Of a DNA stretch of 64,000 nt, positions 36,836 to 48,674 are shown one piece after another. Position numbers and translations under genes: made by a program. Positions within the stretch are counted from its first letter, which is position 1, and each line of letters begins with the position of its first letter. Source of the DNA: Epiperipatus broadwayi (Eukaryota; Onychophora; Udeonychophora; Euonychophora; Peripatidae); assembly GCA_028023455.1 (NCBI GenBank), contig JAQFVV010013411.1:62001-126000 (forward strand), read 5' to 3'. Under the pieces are notes generated by a model. The model saw only the letters and a program-made list of their open reading frames with translations, searched no databases and was not told the origin of the DNA.

Positions 36836-37897
36836 AATATAGGGTATATGAGCACAGACTTTCACACCACCCACCTCTCTCCACTCTATCTAATAACACT
36901 GATACACTTAAACACACATATGCTGAAAAGATAAATAATCACCAATATACGTATTTCATGCTAAACCAGCAATCATCAGTTGGTCCAGACTATCATCTTA
37001 CACACATATATAGTATAAGTGCTCAGATATATATTAAGATAGACTATTCTCATAGTTTATTGGACAGGCTTCAATCCACTCCACACTCCAACTCTTCAAC
37101 CGTCCATCCAATTGAAAATCTGATGATGGAATGCTCAAAGGCTACCCTGAGGCCGAGATTATTGTCACACCCATGTTGACCTAAGGTCAATCTGAACCCC
37201 ACATGTACAGAACATAATCCATTTAATACATATGCAAGGATGGGCAGACATCTCTATAATGTAATAACTGAAACACAGGCTTGTTATATATACCTGTGGC
37301 TATATATATGTAATATAGGGTGTATGAGCACAGACTTTCACACCACCCACCTCTCTCCACTCTATCTAATAATACTGATACACCTAAACACATATATGCT
37401 GAAAAGATAAATAATCACCAATATACGTATTTCATGCTAAACCAGCAATCATCAGTTGGTCCAGACTATCATCTTTACACACATATATAGTATAAGTGCT
37501 CAGATATATATTAAGATAGACTATTCTCAGTTTATTGGACAGGCTTCAATCCACTCCACTCTTCAATCGTCCATCCAATTGAAATGGACGGTTGAAGAGT
37601 TGGAGTGTGGAGTGGATTGAAGCCTGTCCAATAAACTATGAGAATAGTCTATCTTAATATATATCTGAGCACTTATACTATATATGTGTGTAAAGATGAT
37701 AGTCTGGACCAACTGATGATTGCTGGTTTAGCATGAAATATGTATATTGGTGATTATTTATCTTTTCAGCATATATGTGTTTAGGTGTATCAGTGTTATT
37801 AGATAGAGTGGAGAGAGGTGGGTGGTGTGAAAGTCTGTGCTCATATACCCTATATTACATATATATAGCCACAGGTATATAACAAGCCTGTGTTTCA
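36836..37897. mobile_element. Nested tandem-plus-inverted repeat array
   Basis: A unit L-M-R runs from 36836: L at 36836-37112, M at 37113-37270, R at 37271-37316. A second L follows head-to-tail at 37312-37583. An inverted copy of L then R fills 37584-37897. The R-L junction is the same in both orientations, so 37271-37897 is a palindrome of about 630 bp with almost no loop, centred near 37582. L copies differ by a few substitutions and two small gaps, implying recent origin. The array is bordered by AAACATGTTT at 36826-36835 and 37898-37907. That decamer is itself palindromic, so it could be a target-site duplication or terminal inverted sequence. Confidence 0.75.
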
Positions 37898-37907
37898 AAA
37901 CATGTTT
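37898..37907. repeat. Right flanking decamer AAACATGTTT
   Basis: Perfect match to 36826-36835. Confidence 0.6.
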
Positions 37908-38415
37908 ATAATATTTGCTTTTTATTAAATTTACAAAAAAAACCTGTGTATTTGGACTTTTCTTACTGGATATTTTTTTCGTACCGCTCTTTTTTACTTC
38001 AAAAATATACTTCGTCTCGTGGAATGTTACTAACAGTACGTTACTTGACACGTTACCTAATTGCAACTCAATAAAAACAGTTATTTAACATTTACACAAA
38101 TAAAAGTTCAATACAGTACGTTGTAAAAAGTCTTATAATTATTGTTTTAAAAAATCTGAACATTTCAATAGTTTAAAATAAAAAAAAATCCAATGAAACC
38201 AACATTTCAATACAATTCAAATACAAACTTTCTCATCAAGCCGTAATTATTTTATAAATTGTGTGAATTCGGAAAATGTAATTGCCGCTTAGCGACATAC
38301 ATGCTGTACTGCGACATGACATAGCGGCCTGCATTCTGTAGCACAACAAAAAAGTTGTATTATAGAAAACGCGGGTTCGAACGTGTCGGCTGCGGAAACA
38401 GCATTTTTATGTGTT

Positions 38416-38457
38416 TTAGCATGAAAACCGCGCCATAGAACGGCATCTTTAGCTATA
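38416..38457 (-). repeat. Right terminal inverted repeat of the 2.2-kb element
   Basis: Reverse complement of the left repeat at 36231-36272 with four mismatches. Just inside it lies GCGGGTTCGAACGTGTCGGC, which contains a B-box-like GGTTCGAAC. Without an A box it is not called as a promoter. Confidence 0.75.
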
Positions 38458-38778
38458 AGATGAGTACCAAATATATAAAATCAATAAATGGTATTAAAGA
38501 GAAAGGATTTCACCTTTTTAGAATATGCACATTACTGATTATATAATAATTCAATGCTGTTGTGTTGAGTACAGAAGAAACTCTCAAACCCGAACACAAA
38601 AGAGACTTTATAAAAAGCAGCAATCCTATCTTTAACATAAATTCTGATTTATATAGACTTGAGAGAATGAAGATGTTACTCTGTTCACTTTTAAATCCAT
38701 TACAATCTTATATACATTAACATTCACAAAATCTTTCAATTTACTACATGTTAATATTACGAATAGAAATTGTGTAAC

Positions 38779-38836
38779 GTTCAGATTTATTTATACATTC
38801 AGATTTATTTATGCACTTAATAAATAAATCTGAACA
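38779..38836. repeat. Small hairpin with duplicated arm
   Basis: GTTCAGATTTATTTAT (38779-38794) and ATTCAGATTTATTTAT (about 38799-38814) are tandem copies. ATAAATAAATCTGAAC (38820-38835) is the reverse complement of the first. Everything fits in under 60 nt. Confidence 0.6.
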
Positions 38837-39123
38837 CTGTAACAGGCCGGTAATTTCCACAAGAGAGGGGAAGGGCATCTCACTACAATTGGACATAGAG
38901 TCTTGTGATAGGATGCTGTCAATAGTGTGATGAAATACTTAACCTATGATCATATCTACCTCCAACAGGCTAGCTCTGTATTTACTCATTATATCTAGAT
39001 ACAATTTGGGCTAATTCATCTACATCTCACTGTCCTTTCTGGCTCCGTTATGCCTCAGTATTCAAACTCAGGGAGAATTCTGCCTTTTATTCTCTTCAGG
39101 GATGAATTTATACAAGTTAACAA

Positions 39124-39310
39124 TTGCTGCACCTCTATACAGGTTACAATTTAAATATCCTCCCAAGTATATTTCAGTTCTATTAATTATTTATTTTCAG
39201 TTTCCTTTCAAATTTTCTAATTTCCCAGCTTTCTCAATGATTTTACATTACTGCTGCGCCTCTATACAAATTACAATTTAAATATCCTCCCAAGTATATT
39301 TCAGTACTAT
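39124..39310 (+). repeat. Local tandem duplication, 127-bp spacing
   Basis: TGCTGCACCTCTATACAGGT and the following TTAAATATCCTCCCAAGTAT through ATTTCAG recur 127 bp later (TGCTGCGCCTCTATACAAAT and the same continuation), with about four differences over 60 bp. Confidence 0.75.
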
Positions 39311-39314
39311 TATA

Positions 39315-42300
39315 TAAGAGTGAGGGGAATGCAAGATGATTTTAATAAACTAGAGACCAGTCTGATATGATTAAATTCTACAACATTTATTAGATAACAA
39401 AACAAAGTAAAAATTAAAACTTTTTAACAAGATAAAACAGTATAATTATATGCGTTAAGGATGATTTCTACCATATCAACAACTGAATATATTTATGATT
39501 CCAAACCCTGACCCAATGGTAGAAATGCATGATATGGCATGAATTATTTACAAAGCCAAAAAAAATAATTCATTATTATTACAATGACTGCAAAGTTAAC
39601 TAGCTAATTTAAAATATGCTGGTACATTTGCAGTAGCATCATTATCCAATTTAGATTAACGGTGTTTGATCTTCTTGGGGACCCCTACCTAAGTATAGAT
39701 CTCTACTGTTGACAGAAAAGAGCATCTGCACAAGAAGATTAGTCATTTACATCGAAAAATAAACATATAACGATTATTAGTTAACAACAAATAATGGAAA
39801 CTCTGTCCTGTAATAAGTGTATATTACCTTATCCCACATTATGATGATCAATGTTAAGTCGCTATGGAGGGAAACCGATCTAAACTTTATTTAAAACATA
39901 AACAAAAAAAGAATTTATCTAACAATGATTCCCCCCTCTTTTTGTTGCTTCCACTTATAATGGACTCTTCCGAGTTGTAAACATTTACACTTCCAAATGT
40001 GGAAATAAAATAAAAAATTTCACAAACATATTTATATATGGTAAGAATACATAACAAAATAAAAGCTTTCATTAAATCATCTGGTTAATGTTCATGAGTT
40101 TGGCAACAATGTCCTTAATAAGTACAGCTTATCTCTTTTCAGACCATTCTCCTTAGGTAAAATATTCATCACTCATTGGAATACTTATGTAACATGCTCG
40201 AAGTAATATTGCATCAATTCTCTCTGGTTGTTCTCTCTCTCTCGATCCATGTAGACATTTGGCATAGAACAATTGCATTATATGAGTAAGCAAATGAAGT
40301 CATTGCACTTCCAGGGTCAGAATAATCACACTCAGCCTATGGTACTAGTAATTTAGCCGCAATACATTGTATAGTGATTTATAATATAATTAACTTTTCT
40401 CTATTTGCAGTTTGTCATTTAATGGCTTTATAAGCAAGATAAATTATTTCATCATTTTGTTTAACTGTTAATGATGTTTTATTCCTTTTCTGTTCGTATT
40501 CGAATAATAAGGTTGTTTCTCCAATCTCGGTTTGAAAATAATTCACTTATTTTATCAAGCTGCGTGAATTTATCAAACCTCTCTTAATTCAAATGTTGAT
40601 TTTAATGTCTTATAGTTTTACACTAATAAACTTATATGGATAAGGCAGAATCTTCGAATGAGGCATCCATTTTCCTTCGCATTTGACAATTCGGTCTCAT
40701 GATGTTAAATTTCTATGTCTATTGCATTATGTTAAAAAAAAAGAGAGAATGGAAATGAACTGGGTTTGCTTTTATACTGAGCTTAGTTTCCGATGTTTGG
40801 TATACTAAATCTTCCATTTCCTTCGATATTGCTGCATTTGCCTATTGTTGTTTAAATTACCTTGGTAGTAATTAATTTAAAGAATTATATAATAAAATTC
40901 TAATTTTATTTTCCACACTTGGTTGCCTAGTGATTAGTCTGACATTGGGTCATCACTATGCTCACTTAATCTCTTCCTCAATTTGTGACATACCTTACAC
41001 TGATTATTAGTCTATTATTAGGATATATACATAAACGATTTCGTTAAAGTGTTTAATTCTATTTCCTTTCATTAAATGGGATTTTACTTTTTTTATTAAG
41101 TAAGAAAAATTAATTTATTGTGACATTTATTTACTTTAATATTTAACAAAATAAACATTCATCGTGTGTCTACAGATATGCTTAAGAAGAAAAAATAGCA
41201 TATTATATTTGACTACTTACTAGTTAAGCTCATGTTTTGAATGGGCTTAATTTAGTGGTGTGGATTAATATAGGCTGGCTTTGTGAGGTTGTCAGTTACC
41301 CTTATAACGTTAAATTATAATAATGGTTTATTGCTTGTGAGTTCACAAAAACTTCAAGCACCAGAAATAACAGAGCAAGAATACAATCTATAGACCTTGG
41401 ACTTACGAATCGTCCATTTACCATTGCACTAATCACATTTGATATTCAATAACAATAATAGGCTATTAATGTATTGGAATGAACTCATACAATAAATATT
41501 TGCAAAACATATATATTGTACTGGTCAAAATAGTATGCTCACTTAACAAGGTTCAAATCCTAAGCAAGAGTACCTCGAATCCGATCATGCTCGAGATACA
41601 CAGATCTGGAGCAATCCTGAATTCTAACCTATTTGCCTATTCTTCGAATCTCTTACCCAATGAACAACAATCCTGATGACACAGTAAAATTATTTTAAAT
41701 CCGTGCCCAGAAGCAAATCAGTAGAGCATAAGATCAAACTGATGATGATGATCGAGGTCGGAGTAGCCCAGGAATTACATATATTATAGTTATGTTCATT
41801 AATGCTAAGTTATAAGCTAAAGAAATAATTCTAAATACTAATTAGAAATAATTCAAAACAAACCAGGATTTACATGAAATTAAATATATTTAATAAATAT
41901 TAAACGAACGCATATATGTATTACAAAAGATTAAGGAAACGTATGTATATTTTACCAACTAGTTTCACACTTAGGACAATATTGTTTATTTACAAGACTT
42001 GGGAATTTGTTGATTAAAATCCTCTCTATCATTCATTTAATAAATATAATTTTACAGATACAATTTTATAGTGTTTTATAACTTGTGCTAATTCAAGAAA
42101 ACCTTTGCTACAGAATGTTGTGGATGCCGAAAATAAATACAAAAGATCATGACAGTTTTAACAATAAATGATTTATTTGATAACGAGCAAAATATATGAT
42201 TTCAATCATGTATTTCTTAGGAGAACCATTATTTATACTTTTATTCACATTGTTTGGCAAAGACGTCTTTTAGAAATAAGAAATAAACAATGCACTTTAT

Positions 42301-44130
42301 TTACAAGATTACATGATATAATAAATAATTTACATTTGTCTACGTCTATGGGAATCGATAACGCTTTTTCAAAGAAAGCATTTTAACTCCATGAACTGAA
42401 CGTATTTTATGAAATGAATCATTATCTTTAACACATCATTGCGACTTACTGAAGTTAGGTAGACGGTGATTAAATTAAGGACAAGAGTAATGGTACTAGC
42501 ATACATTAAAGAAATCTGGCCTTCATGGTGATTGTGGATATTTTATCATTTTAAAGCATATTTGAAAAACGAACTTAGATTTGATATGTCCGCGCATTCT
42601 GGCGGAGCGACATCGAAGGAGGGGCTGCGTTTGAGAGCCCAGAATCTGGATGCACTGTCTTCTGCAGCACATAATATCATAACCCACATAAACTTTATGT
42701 CCCACAGGGAGGGTGTCCCTGATTACAAACGATTTTGAAAAGTAGGATGGGAGCTTCATGCTTCCGATGCCCCAATGACAAAGCAATCAGGAAATGGAAA
42801 GATAAAATATCAGAATAAAAGAAAATGTATGCCAGCAACATTTATATAATCTTATAATATTATTTAAAGTTTGGAAATGGTCTAACCTCTTGCGCAATAA
42901 CCTGTTTTCAATTCTGAGTCATTCAACAAATCATAACGAATAATAACTTTTATTTATATTACTAAGCTAATAAAATTTATATTTGAATTCGATTCCCATA
43001 TACGTATTAACTGGTAGAATTCGCCCTTCAGGCAATGGTAAGAAAAGGTAGAATTTTATATTAGGTGTCACAATCTTTTATAAAGGCAACTCAACCACAA
43101 AATAAAATAAGCATCCACAATAAAATACTTTTAGGTATACAACCAACCTAGCAAACGATTTCGATTTTAAATAAACAAATGAATATAATTTTACTAATGA
43201 ATTTAATTAAAGTCGTGAGATTGATTGATACCAACATATTAGAGAAAACAATATGTATATTAAACAAAATAAGTAGTATACATTTAATTGAGCCGCATAA
43301 CGTTATATAAACAAAAATTAAGCGTGAAAGCAGCGTATATTTAGAATTACATAAGTATTAATAAAGGAAAATAGAGAGAGATTTTACGAGCAAAACTAGC
43401 AAAATATTATAAATGGATCTATGAATTAATTTAGCTACAAATTATAAATAACGCGTGAATGTTCGTATTAAGGCAGCTCTAAATTACATGATTTTACCTA
43501 ATATATCAGCATAGCGGCAGGCAGGTTGGCAATTCTACATCATCTCATATGGCCAGTCAGATGGAATTTTGACGGCTGGTACACAGTCCTCTGAGAGAAA
43601 AGGAGAGGCGGACGGCTCCACTACTCATGCTCTATTGCACTAAACTTCTCTTGACTTCTTAAAAGTAATTAAACTCAACTCACTAAAAACTCCCCTGAAC
43701 TCAACTAAAACTGAAAGTAACTAAAAACTGACTTCCTTTGTTCTGTGGTTCCTTTTATAACATTTTAATACCGCCCAGAATGCAATTTCATATACCAACC
43801 CTATCTCTATAATCCCCTTACAAACAACATTTAATTAATAACATGTTTTTATACAGATAAGGCTCGAAATACCATTTTTAGCTATTTTAAATCATTCGAC
43901 AACAACTGATAAATGATTTGTTGTCGATCTTAATTGCGATTGACAATTTTAATTATAGGCAACAAGCTGAATTTAAACAAAGATTATTTTAGCATTTCGA
44001 GCCTCCCCATTTTCTTTGTTGTCACATTAAATACACACATATATAAAAATAATCACAAATATATAAGCAAATATATTTTCCAGCAATACAATTATTGCTT
44101 TAAATCAGCATTTATTTTTATAGCGTCTGT
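39315..44130. other. Non-coding stretch, no recognisable gene
   Basis: No gene is supported. Less AT-rich patches lie at 42.58-42.75 and 43.50-43.78 kb. At 42532-42738 (+) and 42523-42786 (-) overlapping frames of 68 and 87 residues exist on opposite strands; neither matches a known family. GGTTCAAATCC at 41551-41561 fits a B-box consensus, but there is no convincing A box. Confidence 0.4.
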
Positions 44131-44138
44131 ATACAATT

Positions 44139-44294
44139 GCAATTACATTCATATCAGCCTTTCAAGCCAAATTGTGCAAACGCTTTTGCGAGTGTTAAAT
44201 AATAAATAAATACCCTCTGACCAAACAAGATTTAACACTCGCAAAAGCGTTTGCACAATTTGGCTTGAAAGGCCGATATGAATGTAATTATTGC
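44139..44294. repeat. Near-perfect long hairpin, 62-65-bp arms
   Basis: The left arm 44139-44200 (GCAATTACATTCATATCAGC ... CTTTTGCGAGTGTTAAAT) and the right arm 44230-44294 (ATTTAACACTCGCAAAAGCG ... GAATGTAATTATTGC) differ by about two substitutions and a 3-nt indel. The loop is 29 nt and AT-rich. Such near-identity implies recent origin. It carries no coding sequence. Confidence 0.85.
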
Positions 44295-44940
44295 TTTAGT
44301 AATAATAATATATACGCATCACTCAAACTACTGTTTTATTTTTACTAAACAAAATTAAGTTTACCAATCTTTCTAATGATTCGGCATACAGTGTGTGAGT
44401 GAATAGCATATATTTATAGCAAGGTCTGAATTGTGGACCCCTAGGAGGTTAATATAGATGGAGACACATAAAGCATTGATGATGATTAGACATCGATTGG
44501 TTCAATATAAAGTAATATTTCTATTTTTTTAAGTCAACATTCTCATATTAAACTTAAATATAATTAAAAGTTAAGTTAGGAAAATATTTATTTAAGGGGA
44601 AATACATCTATAGAACTTGTGTGTTAATTTTAAGTTTAAAAAAATCCTTAGAAAATAGGGAAAAAGAACAGTTACTTAAAAAGCATTGGATAATTAAGAT
44701 AACAGAGAGAAAAAGACATAGTCCACTAGAGGAAGCCAACGTCTCCAGTTAATACTGTTTCTGGCTCCCTGCTTCGTTCTCTTTTTCCTAGTTTAGGGAA
44801 GTTTCGTAGCTCTCTTTTCATACACAAGCTATATCAACAATGTAATCACAAGTAAAAATAATTTCAAGTTTTATAAAAATGCTATGTAAATATATGGCAG
44901 CCATTGAAATTACAAAAGATTTCTACAGAGATTTTACCTT
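44295..44940. other. Non-coding stretch
   Basis: No gene or repeat is recognised. Confidence 0.45.
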
Positions 44941-45968
44941 TTAATGAAAATTTTCATTTCACTTAATTTTGTTGAATGAATGACAGTCCGGTTGTTAGGA
45001 GGACCTCCAGAGGCCTAAATCCTAGTTCTTTTGAGGGAGGTTTGGGATGAGGGTGCTGTGGTGATCGTTACCAACATTGGTTTTTCTCATTCACAAGATA
45101 GAAAAAATAACGTTATTTATGGTGATTCTTTAACATGCAGTTTGGCCTCATGATTCTAATTGCAAGTGATTCATCTTATTTAATTTTATTACTTCCAATG
45201 GTGTTATTGATAGGGCTGGCCTTTTGCTGTTCGTTATTTTCACAATGGATTAGAATGGTTTGCAGCAGAGACATTTTGAAGCTTGGATTTTTTTTCCCAT
45301 GTTCTCCATAATCTTTCCATAATTTTTCTAAAGTATTCGGGATTGCTCTCTTGTGAAGATATTCGAGGCCATTTGGAAGAACTGAACAATAGATTGATTT
45401 AGCTTGTATTTTATGTTATCTCCAAGTTGTTTTCCTATTTCTCAACTTATCTACAGCAAATTGGACTTCCCAATATTGTACTCCTAAAACATTATTCATA
45501 TTTGAATTCTAGACTTACAAATAATTCCTAATTGTATCTTTCAATTAAAATTTTCATTACACTCAACTTTACTGATTGAACGAGTCTGGTTGTTGGGGAG
45601 AGGAGACCCAGAGCCCTAAATCCTGGTACTTTTGGGGGGGAGGCTAGGATAAGAGTGCTGTGGGGATTGTTGCCAACATTGATTTTATCAATCACAAGAA
45701 GGAAAAAAACGTTATTCATAGCGGTTTTAGCGTTATTGTTATAAACGAAATTATCCAAGTATTACTGCAAAGTAAACTGCAGTTTGGCCTAATGATTTTA
45801 ATTGCAAGTGATTCACCCTATTTAAATTTATTATTTCCAATGTTGTTATCTCCAAGTGTTTTCCTATTCTCAACTTATCCATCGCAAATTGGATTTCTCA
45901 ATATTGTACTCCTAAAATGCTATTCAAATTTAATCTCTAGACTTTACAAATAATTCCTAATTGTAACA
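44941..45968 (+). repeat. Diverged tandem duplication (about 600 and 428 bp)
   Basis: Unit 1 (44941-45540) and unit 2 (45541-45968) share AAAATTTTCATT, GGTTGTT, AGAG-CCTAAATCCT, GAGGGTGCTGTGG/GAGTGCTGTGG, CAACATTG, CAGTTTGGCCT, TTGCAAGTGATTCA and a long 3' part (CAATATTGTACTCCTAAAAC to AATAATTCCTAATTGTA). Unit 2 lacks about 210 bp present at 45205-45415 of unit 1. It gains about 45 bp near 45724-45768. No protein family is recognised in either unit. Confidence 0.75.
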
Positions 45969-45974
45969 TTCATT

Positions 45975-47830
45975 TGTCTTTAATGATTAATACACACCCT
46001 TTCCACATCCCTTTTCATATGTATCCTTCCCCTTTCACCATGTTGCTTCTGAATTTCATTTTTACCATTCTTTGTAAATCTATTATTTAACTGTATTTGC
46101 ACCTTTTTTTCTTTTTTTGATGAATAAACTTTCATCATCGAGAAGAAAAATAGGACAGATAAAGACAATGTCAATAGACAGGATCTTACAATAATATATC
46201 TTTGATATTCGAACTCTGAAAGCAACTGGTATACAATTATGGTTCATATAATAAACATTGGGCTACCATTGCTTGTGGGAAGTTTCATGTGTTTTCCAGA
46301 TAGGTTTTTCACTATTAGCTACAAGAGTATGGAGTGATGTTTTAAAAATGATTTGTTAAATAATAACATCTTTTAAAATATCAGAGTTAACTCTAAAAAA
46401 TAATTTCAAAAACTCAATAATTGTTTCATAAGACAGGTTAACATTATCTTTTTAATTTTGTTTATTTAAGATTAATTAGTATAAACAAAGTTTTTATTAT
46501 TATTTTTAAAAACTAAATCACTGTAATAGTATGCTTAACAGTTTGTTTTTTAAGTAACAATTATTCCCCTAATTGCAGATAATATTTTAAATGATTTCAT
46601 TTAGTTCTATATTTTAAAGCCTTTAGCAAATATGTCAACCTCTCCAATTATCTGCATGCAATTTTGTATTCTGATTTTTTTTTTTTTTAAAAAAATCATT
46701 TCATTAAATATAGTTATTTTATTTTATAAATAACCAAATACTCTAATGATCCTAATTAGCTAAATTTATTGAAGTTCTTGTTTAAATTATTTTTTAAAAA
46801 AAAAAACAACTACCCCCCCCCCCCCAAAAAAAAAAAAAATCTGTAATATAATAATAAGCTGAGAAAAGTAATATCAATAGTAACGATAGTAGTTGAAAGA
46901 ACAATAGCTAGTTTGTAAGTGATCTACTTTAAGTTTCATAATCCCCAAAATAAAAATGCTGTAAATATGTATCCCCCCCCCCACACACAAAAGAAACTAA
47001 ATTGCAAATAATACAAATAAAAAATTGTCAAATAATAATAAAATCCATACAAACTCGAATAAGATAATAAGTGTTACAAACGTAATTTATTATAATTATA
47101 CTATAGCAATAATGTTAAAAAATACGTTTTTTATTAGTAGTTTCAAATTAAAGTACTGTGTTGTTTTTTTTAACTAAGAAGCAATGATTTTTTGCAGTTA
47201 CCTTTGGGATAACCGCTGAAAGATATCTCACTTCTTAAATAGCAATTAAATAAATAAACAAGGCCTTCATTAACGTTATTTTTAGGAAGGAGGGAGAGGG
47301 ATGTGTTAAATTAATAATGAAAAACCTACATTTAAAAAAAATATATAAGCAGTTATAAGTTTTATAATCTATTATGTGATCTTCAAAATCATTTCAAACA
47401 TTTATTTAAAGTCGTTTAACTTCTTATGGATTATCTTTTTAATGTTTTACTTTTTTTTTTCTTTTCATAAATACATGTGTAATTTCTTATTAATTACTTT
47501 CATTTAACAAGCTTGTTGCTGTAAATTTCTTCTGGATTACTTTCCTATTGTTTTACTTATTAAAAGACAGGGGTAGTAAATCCTATATATGCAGTTATAA
47601 AAAACAATCTATAAGAAATTAGCTGATGTCAATAAGTGTGTTAAATAAAAACAATTAAGTATTTGTTTAATTAAAAAATAATTGCAAAGCAAAAGGGGGG
47701 GGGGGTAATCTATAACAAATTAAACAATGGTAATAAACATCACAAATGTAATTTCAAAGATCACATACTAAAACAAAACATTTAAGTCTGCTTATATTTT
47801 AAAAACTTTAAGCTTTCCATTATTACTGCA
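45975..47830. other. AT-rich non-coding stretch with C and G homopolymers
   Basis: C13 lies at 46813-46825, C10 at 46973-46982 and G11 at 47695-47705; the first two sit beside A runs. No gene is recognised. Confidence 0.55.
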
Positions 47831-47835
47831 ATTTA

Positions 47836-48191
47836 TCCTCTTTACTTTGAATACTTTTTAACAAAAAAACTTTTATTGTACATTTATAGGTATACAATCT
47901 TACATTTCGATTGTAAAAAATCCATTCTATTTTGAACACTTTAGCAAAAAACCTTTTATTTTACATATGTGGTACATAATCTTACATTTCGACTGTAAAA
48001 AATCCACTCTACTTTGAACACTTCTTAGCAAAAAATCTTTTATTGTACTTACATGAACACACAATCTTATATTTTGACTGTTACGCTTAGACTGTCCTGC
48101 AGTCAAAATGGAAGATTGTGTGTGCATATATGTACAATAAAATATTTTTTGCTAAAAAGTGTTCAAAGTAGAGTGGATAAATTGCATTTAT
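47836..48191. mobile_element. Palindromic MITE, copy 2, with triplicated left arm
   Basis: It belongs to the same family as 24236-24427. Three direct left-arm units start at 47836, 47921 and 48003 (spacings 85 and 82 bp). Each runs TCCWYTCTAYTTTGAA..., TTTTATTGTACAT and ATCTTACATTTCGA. One inverted arm, about 48100-48191, ends AGAGTGGATAAATTGCATTT. The right flank (TATTACAGCAAAATAAAAGA) matches the flank of the 24.4-kb copy. Unit 3 and the inverted arm form the basic palindrome. Units 1 and 2 are extra arm copies. Confidence 0.8.
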
Positions 48192-48344
48192 AGAGGATAT
48201 TACAGCAAAATAAAAGAAGTGGTGAATTTGGTAATATTTTTCATTATTAATTTAGCATTTTTTGTTTTTCCAAAAAATAATTTCAATGAAGACATTGAAT
48301 AGTATTTGAGAAGTGAGATGTCTCTCAATTATTATCCCAATAAT

Positions 48345-48450
48345 GTCAAGCGTTGTTAGCCTAGAAGTCAGCGCAGCCGCCTTTGCAAGTAAGCAGTTGG
48401 TTGCAGACGGTTGTTGCGGGTTCGTTTCCCGGCTGATGCTATGACATTTG
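48345..48450 (+). mobile_element. tRNA-derived SINE, copy 3
   Basis: It starts GTCAAGCGTTGTTAGCCTAG, has a B box GCGGGTTCGTTTCCC near 48416-48430 and ends GATGCTATGACATTTGG, followed by an A run. It is closest to the copy at 7695-7798, with a few extra bases in the variable region (GTTGTTGCGGG). No flanking duplication is clear. Confidence 0.8.
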
Positions 48451-48599
48451 GAAAAAAAAAAACTTCCTTGCATAAAAAAAAAACAAAAAAACAAAACTAG
48501 TTCTATATTTTGAAATTGTTACATTAATTAGAAAATATTTAAGTTTATTGTTACAGTATAATAAATTATATTTGCCACATTTATAACAACATTTAAGTT

Positions 48600-48662
48600 A
48601 AACAGGCAAAAAACTCTCCATATAGTAGCATGAGATGGTGATCATGTGATGTTTAGTGGTTT
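48600..48662 (-). mobile_element. Hammerhead-family element, 63-bp internal-deletion copy
   Basis: On the minus strand it runs AAACCACTAAACATCACATG, ATCACCATCTCATGCTACTA, TATGGAGAG and TTTTTTGCCTGTTT. These are the two ends of the family joined with no ribozyme. AACATTTAAGTT flanks it perfectly (48588-48599 and 48663-48674). Confidence 0.8.
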
Positions 48663-48674
48663 AACATTTAAGTT

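Larger units (their letters stand above)
36231..38457. mobile_element. 2.2-kb element with 42-bp terminal inverted repeats
   Basis: The left terminus 36231-36272 begins TATAGCTAAAGATGCCGTT and ends TTTTCACGCTAA. The reverse complement of 38416-38457 begins identically and ends TTTTCATGCTAA. 38 of 42 positions match. The ends are markedly less AT-rich than the flanks. If the repeats start at TAGCTAAAG, a TA dinucleotide flanks both sides; no longer duplication is visible. No transposase is readable inside. The interior holds a 49-bp tandem repeat, TTAGGG-like repeats and a nested array (36836-37897). The alternative is two independent inserts of one short repeat in opposite orientation. Confidence 0.65.

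Noticed and set aside
37120-37150. Hammerhead core inside the nested array (CTGATGATGG)
   Set aside because: No GAAA follows at a compatible distance and no stem I partner exists.
40920-40990. tRNA-like SINE head (GTTGCCTAGTGATTAG)
   Set aside because: There is no B box, terminal duplication or second copy in the window.
41551-41561. Pol III B box (GGTTCAAATCC)
   Set aside because: There is no A box at the right distance and no cloverleaf; a single 11-base match is expected by chance somewhere in 64 kb.
42523-42786. Host exon on either strand
   Set aside because: Overlapping frames on both strands and the lack of any family match make coding use unproven; composition alone is not enough.
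43500-43800. LTR of a retrotransposon
   Set aside because: No second copy, TG...CA ends, primer-binding site or polyprotein is visible nearby.
45660-45953. A 97-residue open frame
   Set aside because: It sits in the second unit of the tandem duplication; the homologous part of unit 1 is not open in the same frame, and the peptide matches nothing known.
47836-48191. CRISPR-like array (evenly spaced repeats)
   Set aside because: The repeats are about 83 bp, contiguous without spacers and clearly MITE arms; the genome is eukaryotic.
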